From Mollicutes bacterium (GTDB lineage Bacteria; Bacillota_I; Bacilli_A; Izemoplasmatales; Izemoplasmataceae), in assembly GCA_003552275.1 (NCBI GenBank), contig PUKL01000139.1, positions 1 to 5,641 on the forward strand: DNA of 5,641 nt, read 5' to 3'. The position numbers and the translations under genes are program-made. A model generated the notes under the pieces. That model had not been told where the DNA came from. It saw only the letters and a program-made list of their open reading frames with translations, and ran no database searches. Shown here piece after piece: positions 1 through 5,641 of this stretch; the first letter of the stretch is position 1; the number at the start of each line of letters is the position of its first letter.

Positions 1-1317
1 GGCCGCCCGCCCGTCTTGCCGGAGTTCGTCCATGACGGTGTCATCCTCGGACTCCAAGGCGGAAAAGAACAAGTGCTGCAACATGTCCGCACCGCTCTCG
101 ATGCCGGCGTCAAGGTCGCGGGTGTCTGGTGTCAGGACTGGGTGGGACACAACGTGACCTCTTTCGGGCAGAGACTGCATTGGAACTGGTGTCACAATGA
201 AACGCTCTATCCCGACTTCAAACAGATGATCGCCGATCTGAAGGCCGAAGGGATCGCCTTCTTGGCCTACATCTGCCCCTTCCTCCTTCAAGGAGAATCA
301 TTGTTCAACGAAGCGGAAGAAAACGACTATCTCGTCTTTGATCGTCAAGGCGAAACCTATATCGAGGATTTCGGCGAGTTCCACTGTGGTCTGGTGGACC
401 TCACCAACCCGAAAGCATATGCATGGTTCAAGACGGTGATCCAAGAGAACTTGATCGATGCCGGTGTATCGGGTTGGATGGCCGATTTCGGTGAATATCT
501 CCCCCCGGACTGTGTCCTTCACAACAACGTCGACGCCGAGTTGATGCACAACCGGTGGCCGCTCCTTTGGGCCCGGTGCAACTATGAAGCCGTCAGTGAA
601 CGGGGCAAATGGGGAGAAGTCTTCTACTTCATGCGCGCCGGCAGCCACGGTTTCCAACGCTACGCCCCCGCGATGTGGGCGGGTGATCAGAGTGTGAACT
701 GGGAGAAGGACGACGGCATTCCTTCGGTGACGCCCATCTCGCTTTCCGGGGCGATGAGCGGCGTGTTGTTCATGCATTCGGACATCGGCGGCTATACGAG
801 TCTCTACGGTAACACGCGTTCGCAGGAACTCTTCGACCGTTGGTGCGAATTCGCCCCGTTTTCGGCCTTCATGCGGACACACGAAGGCAACAGGCCCCGT
901 GAGAACTTCCAATTCCACGAAGACGAGGACACCCTGAAGCTCTTGGCCCGCATGTCCTCTCTCCGTCATGACATGAAACCCTATGTCCTCCATGCGATGG
1001 ACGAAGCTTACACGCAAGGGCTTCCCTTGCAGAGACCGGTCTTTGTGCATTATCCGAACGAAGAAGCGTTCTATCACTGTGAAAACACGTATCTATTCGG
1101 TCGGGACGTGTTCGTCCACCCCGTCGTGCGACCGTCCGTCGCGACCGTGACCGTCCGTCTCCCCGATGATGTGTGGGTCCATCTTTTCACCGGCCGGCGC
1201 TATCATGGCGGAGAACATGACGTGGAAGTCCCTCTGGGCAGCCCCCCTGTGTTCTATCGGGAGGAGTCCCCGTTCTCCAGATTGTTCGAAACGATTTCGA
1301 AACGTTATTCTGAGTGA
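1..1317 (+). CDS. yihQ: Sulfoquinovosidase, glycoside hydrolase family 31 (YihQ-like), 5'-truncated by the window edge
   Basis: This enzyme hydrolyses alpha-sulfoquinovosides such as sulfoquinovosyl glycerol, releasing sulfoquinovose. The reading frame is open from base 1 and ends at TGA 1315-1317. The TTG at base 16 lies inside the protein and is not its start. Counting that Leu as residue 1, the sequence aligns from memory with E. coli YihQ at a constant offset of 248. D157 (bases 484-486, in GWMADFGEYLP) matches nucleophile D405. D224 (685-687, in MWAGDQ) matches acid/base D472. Q40, R53, W56 and Y260 match the sulfonate-pocket residues Q288, R301, W304 and Y508. The motif MRTHEGNRP (286-294) is also typical. 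About 240 N-terminal residues, the beta-sandwich region, should lie upstream; the projected full length of about 681 fits YihQ (678). YihQ is cytoplasmic, but the N-terminus needed to check for a signal peptide is not visible here. The gene is followed after 14 bases by the transporter genes, so hydrolysis probably follows import. The sulfonate residues make a plain alpha-glucosidase or alpha-xylosidase unlikely. Confidence 0.95.
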   Translation, partial: GRPPVLPEFVHDGVILGLQGGKEQVLQHVRTALDAGVKVAGVWCQDWVGHNVTSFGQRLHWNWCHNETLYPDFKQMIADLKAEGIAFLAYICPFLLQGESLFNEAEENDYLVFDRQGETYIEDFGEFHCGLVDLTNPKAYAWFKTVIQENLIDAGVSGWMADFGEYLPPDCVLHNNVDAELMHNRWPLLWARCNYEAVSERGKWGEVFYFMRAGSHGFQRYAPAMWAGDQSVNWEKDDGIPSVTPISLSGAMSGVLFMHSDIGGYTSLYGNTRSQELFDRWCEFAPFSAFMRTHEGNRPRENFQFHEDEDTLKLLARMSSLRHDMKPYVLHAMDEAYTQGLPLQRPVFVHYPNEEAFYHCENTYLFGRDVFVHPVVRPSVATVTVRLPDDVWVHLFTGRRYHGGEHDVEVPLGSPPVFYREESPFSRLFETISKRYSE

Positions 1318-1319
1318 TT

Positions 1320-1323
1320 GGAG
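1320..1323 (+). promoter_or_regulatory. Ribosome binding site that decides the start of the first permease
   Basis: GGAG sits 8 bases before ATG 1332. An upstream in-frame GTG at 1314 would overlap the preceding stop as GTGA, but it has no clear Shine-Dalgarno sequence. It would also add six residues (MIGVVC) ahead of the typical charged MAKKEQ start. ATG 1332 is therefore preferred. Confidence 0.6.
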
Positions 1324-1331
1324 TCGTTTGT

Positions 1332-2231
1332 ATGGCAAAGAAGGAGCAGAGTTTCAAGAGCTACATCTTTCGACAAAAAGCGGTTCCGTATGTCTTTTTG
1401 TCGCCGAACATGCTCATTTTCGGACTTTTCATCATCACCCCCGCGATCATGGGTGTCTATTTCTCGTTCACGAATTTCCGCGGCCTCGGCGACCAACCGC
1501 AGTGGATCGGCATGCAGAACTATGTCAACCTGTTCACCGACCCCGACCTCTTCGGGGCGATCCTGAACACGATCTACCTTGTGGCCGTGACTTTGCCCAT
1601 CGTCTTTTTCTTCTCCTTGCTCTTGGCGATCATCCTGGTCCAACCGTTGCGCGGACGCCCCATCATCCGGGCCACATATTATTGGCCGGTCATGATCTCC
1701 TTCCTCGTGGTCGGTTTGATCTGGCGCTGGATTCTCCGCGATTCGATGGGCTATTTCAACGGACTGTTGGACACCCTCGGCATCGGCCGCATCGAGACGC
1801 TCCTCAACCCCCGCTTCGCCTGGTGGTCGGTCGTCTTCGTCTTCACCTGGTCGCGTGCCGGCTACTATATGGTCATGTTCATGGCCGCGCTTTTGAGCAT
1901 CCCTTCGCAGTTGTACGAGGCGGCGGAAATCGACGGTGCCAACCGCTGGCAACGTTTCCTGCACGTCACCTATCCCTCTTTGCGCCCCGCTAGGTTGATG
2001 ATTTTCATCCTCGCCGGCATGGAGATATTCAAGATCTATCCCTTGGTCGAGAGTTTCACCCGGGGTGGACCGAACTATGCGACCGAGTTCGCCGTCCGCT
2101 ACATCTATGAGACCGCCTTCTCCTATCGACAGATCGGTCTGGCGAGCGCGATGAGCGTGGTGATGATCGCCATCGTCATGATCTTCACGCTCGGCAATCT
2201 CGCCTTGGCGAAGAGGAGGGGAGCGATATGA
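1332..2231 (+). CDS. ABC sugar transporter permease, MalF/UgpA type, probable sulfoquinovoside importer subunit
   Basis: Inner-membrane subunit of a carbohydrate ABC importer (CUT1 class; binding-protein-dependent permease domain). The protein has 299 residues from ATG 1332. Six hydrophobic segments are visible, at roughly residues 20-46, 78-105, 112-135, 163-188, 222-240 and 268-291. The cytoplasmic EAA loop that docks the ATPase is at about 195-215 (YEAAEIDGANRW, with EAA 196-198, Gly202 and a closing Pro215). A family-typical stretch, FTRGGPNYAT, follows at 242-251. The short N-terminus, without the extra helices of E. coli MalF, is normal for UgpA-like proteins. It partners the next permease, whose start codon overlaps its stop. 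Family and role are clear. The substrate is inferred from the adjoining sulfoquinovosidase, and the arrangement resembles the SQ-glycoside ABC importer SmoEFGH of Agrobacterium. An importer for another oligosaccharide cannot be excluded from sequence alone. Confidence 0.93.
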   Translation: MAKKEQSFKSYIFRQKAVPYVFLSPNMLIFGLFIITPAIMGVYFSFTNFRGLGDQPQWIGMQNYVNLFTDPDLFGAILNTIYLVAVTLPIVFFFSLLLAIILVQPLRGRPIIRATYYWPVMISFLVVGLIWRWILRDSMGYFNGLLDTLGIGRIETLLNPRFAWWSVVFVFTWSRAGYYMVMFMAALLSIPSQLYEAAEIDGANRWQRFLHVTYPSLRPARLMIFILAGMEIFKIYPLVESFTRGGPNYATEFAVRYIYETAFSYRQIGLASAMSVVMIAIVMIFTLGNLALAKRRGAI

Positions 2232-3055
2232 AGAAGAAACGCGCATCGTTCCTGACCCATATCTTCGCGATCTTCTGGGTGCTGTTCTTCCTCTTGCCGG
2301 TCCTCTATGTGGTCTTTTCCGCTTTCAAATCCCGCAGTGAACTCTTCCAACACATCCCGACGTTCTTCCCTCGTGATTGGACCCTCGACAATTTCAAACG
2401 GTTGATAGACAATCCCTATTTCATGACCTACGAATGGATCAGGAACTCCTTCATCGTCGCCATCGCGAGCACCGTCGTCGCCGTCGTCATCAACACGATG
2501 TCGGGCTACGCGCTCGCCAAATTCCGTTTCAAGGGCGACACCATCATCCTGATCGTCATCTTGTCGACCATCATGTTGCCCTTGGAAGTCATCATGGTCC
2601 CGATCGCCCGGATCATCCGGACCCTCGGCCTCTACAACACGCTCTGGGCGCTCATCATCCCGCCCGCGGCGACGCCGGCCGGCATCTTTTTGATGCGGCA
2701 GTTCCTCTTGACGATCCCCGACGATCTCATCGAGTCGGCCCGAATCGATGGCGCCTCGGAATGGCGCATCTTCAGGAGCATCATCGTCCCCAACGCCAAA
2801 CCGGCCATCGCCACGATCGCGATTTTCAGTTTCATGTGGCGGTGGAACGACTATGTCTGGCCGCTCATCGCCATCCGTTCACCGAGCCGCTACACCTTGC
2901 AGCTCGGCATCAGCACGCTCAGCGGCGAATACACGACGGACTGGGCGGCGCTCCTGGCGATCAGCACGATCTCGATGATCCCGATGCTCGTTGTGTTCCT
3001 CATCTTCCAGCGCAATTTCGTGCAAGGTGTCGCCGAAACCGGCATGAAGGGATGA
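2228..3055 (+). CDS. ABC sugar transporter permease, MalG/UgpE type, probable sulfoquinovoside importer subunit
   Basis: Second membrane subunit of the same CUT1-class importer, 275 residues. Its ATG overlaps the previous stop (ATGA, 2228-2231), and a purine-rich ribosome site, GAGGAGGGG, lies at about 2214-2222, so translation is probably coupled. Hydrophobic segments lie near residues 11-32, 73-95, 106-128, 138-158, 194-214 and 240-260. The EAA loop is at 168-188 (IESARIDGASEWR, ending in Pro188), a common variant in which Ser replaces the first Ala. MalG-family landmarks include SGYALAKFRFKG (92-103), a WNDYVWPL segment (206-213) and the C-terminal tail QRNFVQGVAETGMKG. No ATP-binding protein follows, so the transporter must borrow an ATPase encoded elsewhere. 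The substrate is inferred from context only. Confidence 0.93.
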   Translation: MKKKRASFLTHIFAIFWVLFFLLPVLYVVFSAFKSRSELFQHIPTFFPRDWTLDNFKRLIDNPYFMTYEWIRNSFIVAIASTVVAVVINTMSGYALAKFRFKGDTIILIVILSTIMLPLEVIMVPIARIIRTLGLYNTLWALIIPPAATPAGIFLMRQFLLTIPDDLIESARIDGASEWRIFRSIIVPNAKPAIATIAIFSFMWRWNDYVWPLIAIRSPSRYTLQLGISTLSGEYTTDWAALLAISTISMIPMLVVFLIFQRNFVQGVAETGMKG

Positions 3056-3073
3056 TTCACCGAAGGATATCGA

Positions 3074-3106
3074 CTTGACGAAGGGATATGTCCACCCTTA
3101 GTCAAG
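3074..3106 (+). repeat. Inverted repeat / RNA stem-loop between permease and binding-protein genes
   Basis: The left arm CTTGACGAAGGG (3074-3085) and right arm CCCTTAGTCAAG (3095-3106) are complementary at 11 of 12 positions; the mismatch is G3080 against A3100. The loop is 9 bases. AT-rich sequence follows but there is no T-run, so a standard intrinsic terminator on this strand is unlikely. It could be an mRNA stem-loop that protects or separates the binding-protein message, or a DNA operator for a dimeric regulator. The sequence alone does not decide. Confidence 0.6.
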
Positions 3107-3132
3107 GTTGATATAGATATAAAAAATTCCTA

Positions 3133-3139
3133 GAGGAGG
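3133..3139 (+). promoter_or_regulatory. Strong ribosome binding site of the binding-protein gene
   Basis: GAGGAGG lies 5 bases before ATG 3145, inside an A/T-rich leader (about 3111-3144) that should be free of strong structure. This is the strongest ribosome site in the window and fits the high expression usual for binding proteins. Confidence 0.75.
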
Positions 3140-3144
3140 AAAAT

Positions 3145-4365
3145 ATGAAAAAGTTTTTCGTTTTACTCATCGCCATGGTCACATTCTTCACTGTAGCCGC
3201 TTGTACCACCGACGACGACGAGAAAGTGCTCGAGATGATGTGGTTCAGCGACGGGAACGAAGCGGACGTGATGGCTTCGATCCTGCAGAAGTACTACCGG
3301 GAGACCGGTGTCGTCATCATGTTGAACCCGATCGGCTGGAACGTCTATGAGACGCGCCTCGGCACGATGATCGACGGCGACGACCAACCGGCTTTGATCC
3401 GTACGACGGAAGGTGTCATGAACAACTTCCAGGATCACATGGTCGAACTCGACGGCGTGTTTGACGAAGAAGGCTTCAACAACATCTTCAGAAACGCCGC
3501 CGGCAATCCGCTCGGTTTGCCGATGGATGTCACCGCGAACGGACTGTATGTCAACTTCGATCTTTTGGACAAGTATGATGTCAACTATCCGACCCGCGGC
3601 GACGACGACATCTGGGATTGGGACGAGTTCATCACCGAGATGAGCAAGCTGAAAGGTCAGGACGATGTCAGCTATCCCGGCGTCTTCGACTTCCAAGGCC
3701 ACCGTTTCATGCCCCTGATGTACCAACAAGGCATCACCATGTGGGACGAACCCCTCGAATCGATGAACCTGAAGTCCCAAGAAGCCCAAGATGCACTGCA
3801 AATTCTCATGGACCTGTATGCCGACGAGATTATCAGCAAAGAGGTCTTCTCCACCGGTGCACAAGAACTGATGATGTCTGGCCGCTACGGCTTCCACATG
3901 TCGGGCAACTGGTTCGTCAGCTTCTATGAAGACAATGCCGACTTCAACTGGGGCGTCGTTCCGATGCCCACCGGTCCCGAAGGACAACGTGCGACCGTTC
4001 TCGGCGGAAAATCGCTGAGCGCCGTGAAGGGCTCCGGCATGGAAGAAGAAGCGAAGGCCTTCATCGAGTGGTTCTCACAACCCGAGATCCACGACGAATT
4101 CAACCAGTTCGTACCGTTCTTGAGCGCACGTGTCGGCGCCGACATCGACTTCGGCGATCTCGACCCCGTATTGGGCATGTTCCAAGACGAGATCAGTGCG
4201 ACACCCACAACCTTGACCGCCGACTGGGTCTACATGACCCAAGTCCCGGGCATCTACCCCATGATCAACGACATGACCAATGCCGCCGCCTATCCCAACG
4301 GCAAATCGGCCTTGGACATCCTGACAGAACTCGAACAGAAGATACTCGACGAATTGGACGACTGA
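3145..4365 (+). CDS. ABC transporter substrate-binding lipoprotein, probable sulfoquinovoside-binding protein
   Basis: Extracytoplasmic receptor that captures the sugar and delivers it to the two permeases. It has 406 residues. The N-terminus is a lipoprotein signal: MKK, a hydrophobic run at 4-18, and the lipobox VAAC with lipidated Cys20, followed by an acidic linker TTDDDEK. The rest reads as a family-1-type sugar-binding protein (SBP_bac_1/8 class) of usual length. Supporting stretches are GLPMDVTANGLYVNFDLLDK (124-143), WDWDEF near 157-162, the MSGNWF strand (252-257) and GGKSLSAVKGS (287-297), followed by the A-K-A-F-I-E-W-F helix. The composition is unusual: about 70 Asp/Glu against 23 Lys/Arg, whereas the isomerase encoded next is only mildly acidic. 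The ligand is inferred from the sulfoquinovosidase in the same operon; the sulfonate-contacting residues of the known SQ-glycoside binder SmoF could not be mapped here. The gene lies between two stem-loops, which suggests separate control of its transcript level. Confidence 0.9.
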   Translation: MKKFFVLLIAMVTFFTVAACTTDDDEKVLEMMWFSDGNEADVMASILQKYYRETGVVIMLNPIGWNVYETRLGTMIDGDDQPALIRTTEGVMNNFQDHMVELDGVFDEEGFNNIFRNAAGNPLGLPMDVTANGLYVNFDLLDKYDVNYPTRGDDDIWDWDEFITEMSKLKGQDDVSYPGVFDFQGHRFMPLMYQQGITMWDEPLESMNLKSQEAQDALQILMDLYADEIISKEVFSTGAQELMMSGRYGFHMSGNWFVSFYEDNADFNWGVVPMPTGPEGQRATVLGGKSLSAVKGSGMEEEAKAFIEWFSQPEIHDEFNQFVPFLSARVGADIDFGDLDPVLGMFQDEISATPTTLTADWVYMTQVPGIYPMINDMTNAAAYPNGKSALDILTELEQKILDELDD

Positions 4366-4394
4366 CAGACCTCGTAAGTCGTTCCTCCAAACAA

Positions 4395-4436
4395 GGGGAT
4401 GATCGGATGCCACAAGGAGGCATCCGATCATCACCC
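4395..4436 (+). repeat. Long perfect inverted repeat / RNA stem-loop between binding-protein and isomerase genes
   Basis: The arms GATGATCGGATGCC (4398-4411) and GGCATCCGATCATC (4419-4432) are perfectly complementary over 14 bases with a 7-base loop. GGG 4395-4397 can add three pairs with CCC 4434-4436 across a bulged A4433. No T-run follows on the + strand, so it is not a textbook intrinsic terminator. Likely roles are a 3'-end stabiliser for the binding-protein transcript, a partial transcription barrier, or an operator. An AGGAGG at 4415-4420 falls in the loop and top of the stem, 16 bases from the next ATG (4437), too far to act as a normal ribosome site. Confidence 0.7.
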
Positions 4437-4454
4437 ATGTCACAAATAACACGA

Positions 4455-4460
4455 AGGAGA
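4455..4460 (+). promoter_or_regulatory. Ribosome binding site of the isomerase gene
   Basis: AGGAGA at 4455-4460 ends 4 bases before ATG 4465 and supports that start. The competing ATG at 4437 is in another frame and lacks a properly spaced site. Confidence 0.6.
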
Positions 4461-4464
4461 TATC

Positions 4465-5641
4465 ATGAAGACATTCAACTGTCTCTATGTTCCCATCGGT
4501 GTTCCGACATTCGATCAGGACGCCGCCGGGGAATTGTTCCAGGCTTCGGCAACCTTGCTCAAACAGCTCGCCGCCGATGTCGATATACCGAAAGGACCCC
4601 TTCTCGGTCTTGAAGACGTTCGAGACCATATCGAGGGGAAGAATCCGGATCTGATCATACTGCAGAATCTCACGTTCGCCCATGCCGGTTTCGCGACTGA
4701 AGTGTTCAAACACCACGATGTCCCGGTGGTGCTATGGACATTGCAAGAACCATCTTCGAACGGTGGACGCTTGCGGTTGAATTCGCTCACCGGCGCTTTC
4801 GCCGCCGGTTTCGCCCACAAAGCGATGAAAAGACACAGTCTCTTCCATGTCATCGGCGATCCGCAAGACGAAAAGCTTCGCGGCAACCTCAACGACGTGT
4901 TTGCGGCCGCGAAGGCCAAAGTCGCCTTGCAAGACCTCAATCTCGCTTCCATCGGGCATCCTCCCGAAGGTTTCGGTTTCGGTGCGGCGGAAGAGGCCGC
5001 TCTCGCCTCCTCCTTCGGTGTGCGCCTGATCACGACCGAGGTGCGGGAATTGATGGAGCTCGCCCGTTCACTGGACGAGAAGGACCTTGATGATGCCAAG
5101 AAGTCGGCCCAGGATTTGATGGCCGGTCTCGATAGAGTGAAAGAGCCCAACAGGAGTGATTTTCTGCGGCTCTACGAAGCCCATCGGCGTTTTGTCGCCG
5201 AACATGACGTCAAAGCCCTCGCTTCTAGGTGTTGGCCCGATTATTTCAACGAATACAAGACGCCGGTGTGTGCGGTGTTGAGTCTTTTGAACGACATGCG
5301 CGTGAGTGCCGCCTGCGAGGCCGATGCATACGGGGCGCTCTCCATGTATGTCGGTGAGTATTTGAGCGGCAATCCGAGCTTTCTGGGCGATCCCGTGGCC
5401 ATCGACAAGGAAGAAGGCACTATCACCTTCTGGCATTGCGGTGCGGGCGCGTGCACTCTGGCGCGGAAAGACACCGGTGCCTGTCTCGGTGTCCATCCCA
5501 ACCGACAGATCGGTCCGACAATGGAATTCGGGCTCATCCCCGCGCAAGAAGCGACGATCTTCAGGATCGGCAAAGCGCCGGAAGGCGGTTTCCGCTTCTT
5601 CGTCGCGAAATGCAGCATCAAGGACAGCCCCAAACAATACA
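4465..5641 (+). CDS. L-fucose/L-arabinose isomerase-family protein, probable sulfoquinovose isomerase (SqvD/SftI role), 3'-truncated
   Basis: Predicted cytoplasmic metal-dependent aldose-ketose isomerase. In this operon it most likely converts sulfoquinovose to 6-deoxy-6-sulfofructose. The frame is open from ATG 4465 to the edge, giving 392 complete codons and no stop. The N-terminal part is an alpha/beta domain of FucI/AraA type, with VVLWTLQEP (88-96), RLRLNSLTGAF (102-112) and a GDPQD turn (131-135). The C-terminal part has CWPDYF (256-261), CEAD (284-287), GDP (308-310) and HCG (324-326). E285, D309 and H324 correspond to the metal ligands E337, D361 and H528 of E. coli FucI, and the 24-residue Glu-Asp spacing is identical. 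Proteins of this fold are commonly somewhat longer, so a modest C-terminal piece is probably missing. It is unrelated to YihS, the SQ isomerase of the E. coli pathway. The fold is secure. The substrate is inferred from neighbours, and isomerisation of another sugar is possible. Confidence 0.85.
   Translation, partial: MKTFNCLYVPIGVPTFDQDAAGELFQASATLLKQLAADVDIPKGPLLGLEDVRDHIEGKNPDLIILQNLTFAHAGFATEVFKHHDVPVVLWTLQEPSSNGGRLRLNSLTGAFAAGFAHKAMKRHSLFHVIGDPQDEKLRGNLNDVFAAAKAKVALQDLNLASIGHPPEGFGFGAAEEAALASSFGVRLITTEVRELMELARSLDEKDLDDAKKSAQDLMAGLDRVKEPNRSDFLRLYEAHRRFVAEHDVKALASRCWPDYFNEYKTPVCAVLSLLNDMRVSAACEADAYGALSMYVGEYLSGNPSFLGDPVAIDKEEGTITFWHCGAGACTLARKDTGACLGVHPNRQIGPTMEFGLIPAQEATIFRIGKAPEGGFRFFVAKCSIKDSPKQY

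Noticed and set aside
298..1077. Open frame of 259 codons on the - strand inside the sulfoquinovosidase gene
   Set aside because: It lies opposite a well-conserved GH31 coding region, has no recognisable domain and reads as a shadow of the codon bias on the other strand.
1305..2246. Open frame of 313 codons on the - strand opposite the first permease
   Set aside because: The translation is rich in Asp, Glu, His and Arg, as expected from the antisense of a membrane protein gene; no domain or ribosome site supports it.
3061..3089. Short direct repeat CGAAGGATAT (3061-3070) and CGAAGGGATAT (3079-3089)
   Set aside because: Only two imperfect copies of about ten bases; could be chance, and the second copy overlaps the hairpin.
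3075..3123. Possible promoter before the binding-protein gene (TTGACG at 3075, TATAAA at 3118)
   Set aside because: The boxes are far more than 17 bases apart, no -35 lies at the right distance from TATAAA, and TTGAC is part of the inverted repeat.
4395..4440. Intrinsic transcription terminator after the binding-protein gene
   Set aside because: The stem is strong but is followed by ATGTCACAAATAAC rather than a T-run, and the next gene of the same pathway follows at once.
4068..4613. Open frame on the + strand crossing the binding-protein/isomerase junction, including an ATG at 4437 after AGGAGG
   Set aside because: It is out of frame with both real genes and Arg-rich, and the spacing from AGGAGG to ATG is 16 bases, too long.
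4515..5150. Open frame of 211 codons on the - strand opposite the isomerase gene
   Set aside because: The + strand frame shows clear FucI-family motifs; the - strand product is low-complexity Ser/Arg/Ala and resembles no family known to me.

Overview
The window reads as one rightward operon for import and breakdown of sulfoquinovose (SQ) glycosides, that is, the front end of sulfoglycolysis. It holds five genes, all on the + strand. The first is cut by the left edge and the last by the right edge. Order: GH31 sulfoquinovosidase (1-1317, C-terminal two thirds), two ABC-importer permeases (1332-2231 and 2228-3055), a lipoprotein substrate-binding protein (3145-4365), and an isomerase of the L-fucose/L-arabinose isomerase type (4465 to the edge).

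The pathway call rests on the first gene. It aligns from memory, without a gap, to Escherichia coli YihQ. It keeps the nucleophile and acid/base aspartates and also the residues that YihQ uses to hold the sulfonate of SQ (Gln, Arg, Trp and Tyr at the positions of Q288, R301, W304 and Y508). The last gene keeps the Glu/Asp/His metal triad of the FucI fold. In this setting it is best read as an SQ-to-sulfofructose isomerase (SqvD/SftI role). The inferred route is: the lipoprotein captures an SQ glycoside such as sulfoquinovosyl glycerol, the two permeases import it, the GH31 enzyme releases SQ in the cytoplasm, and the isomerase makes 6-deoxy-6-sulfofructose. The cleavage step (transaldolase, kinase plus aldolase, or transketolase) is not in the window and should lie downstream. 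No ATP-binding subunit is present either.

Spacing: the first three genes are tightly packed (14-base gap, then a 4-base ATGA overlap). The binding-protein gene is set apart by gaps of 89 and 99 bases, and each gap contains a clear inverted repeat able to form an RNA stem-loop. Neither stem-loop is followed by a T-run, so neither looks like an ordinary intrinsic terminator. No gene-free stretch exceeds 100 bases, and no RNA gene, mobile element or CRISPR array was seen.

Organism: a bacterium with GC in the mid-50s percent by eye, strong AGGAGG-type ribosome sites, TGA used as a normal stop, and a lipoprotein anchor on the binding protein. These favour a Bacillota-like or related fermentative lineage, but the window does not settle taxonomy. 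The exported binding protein is strongly acidic, which could reflect a saline habitat.
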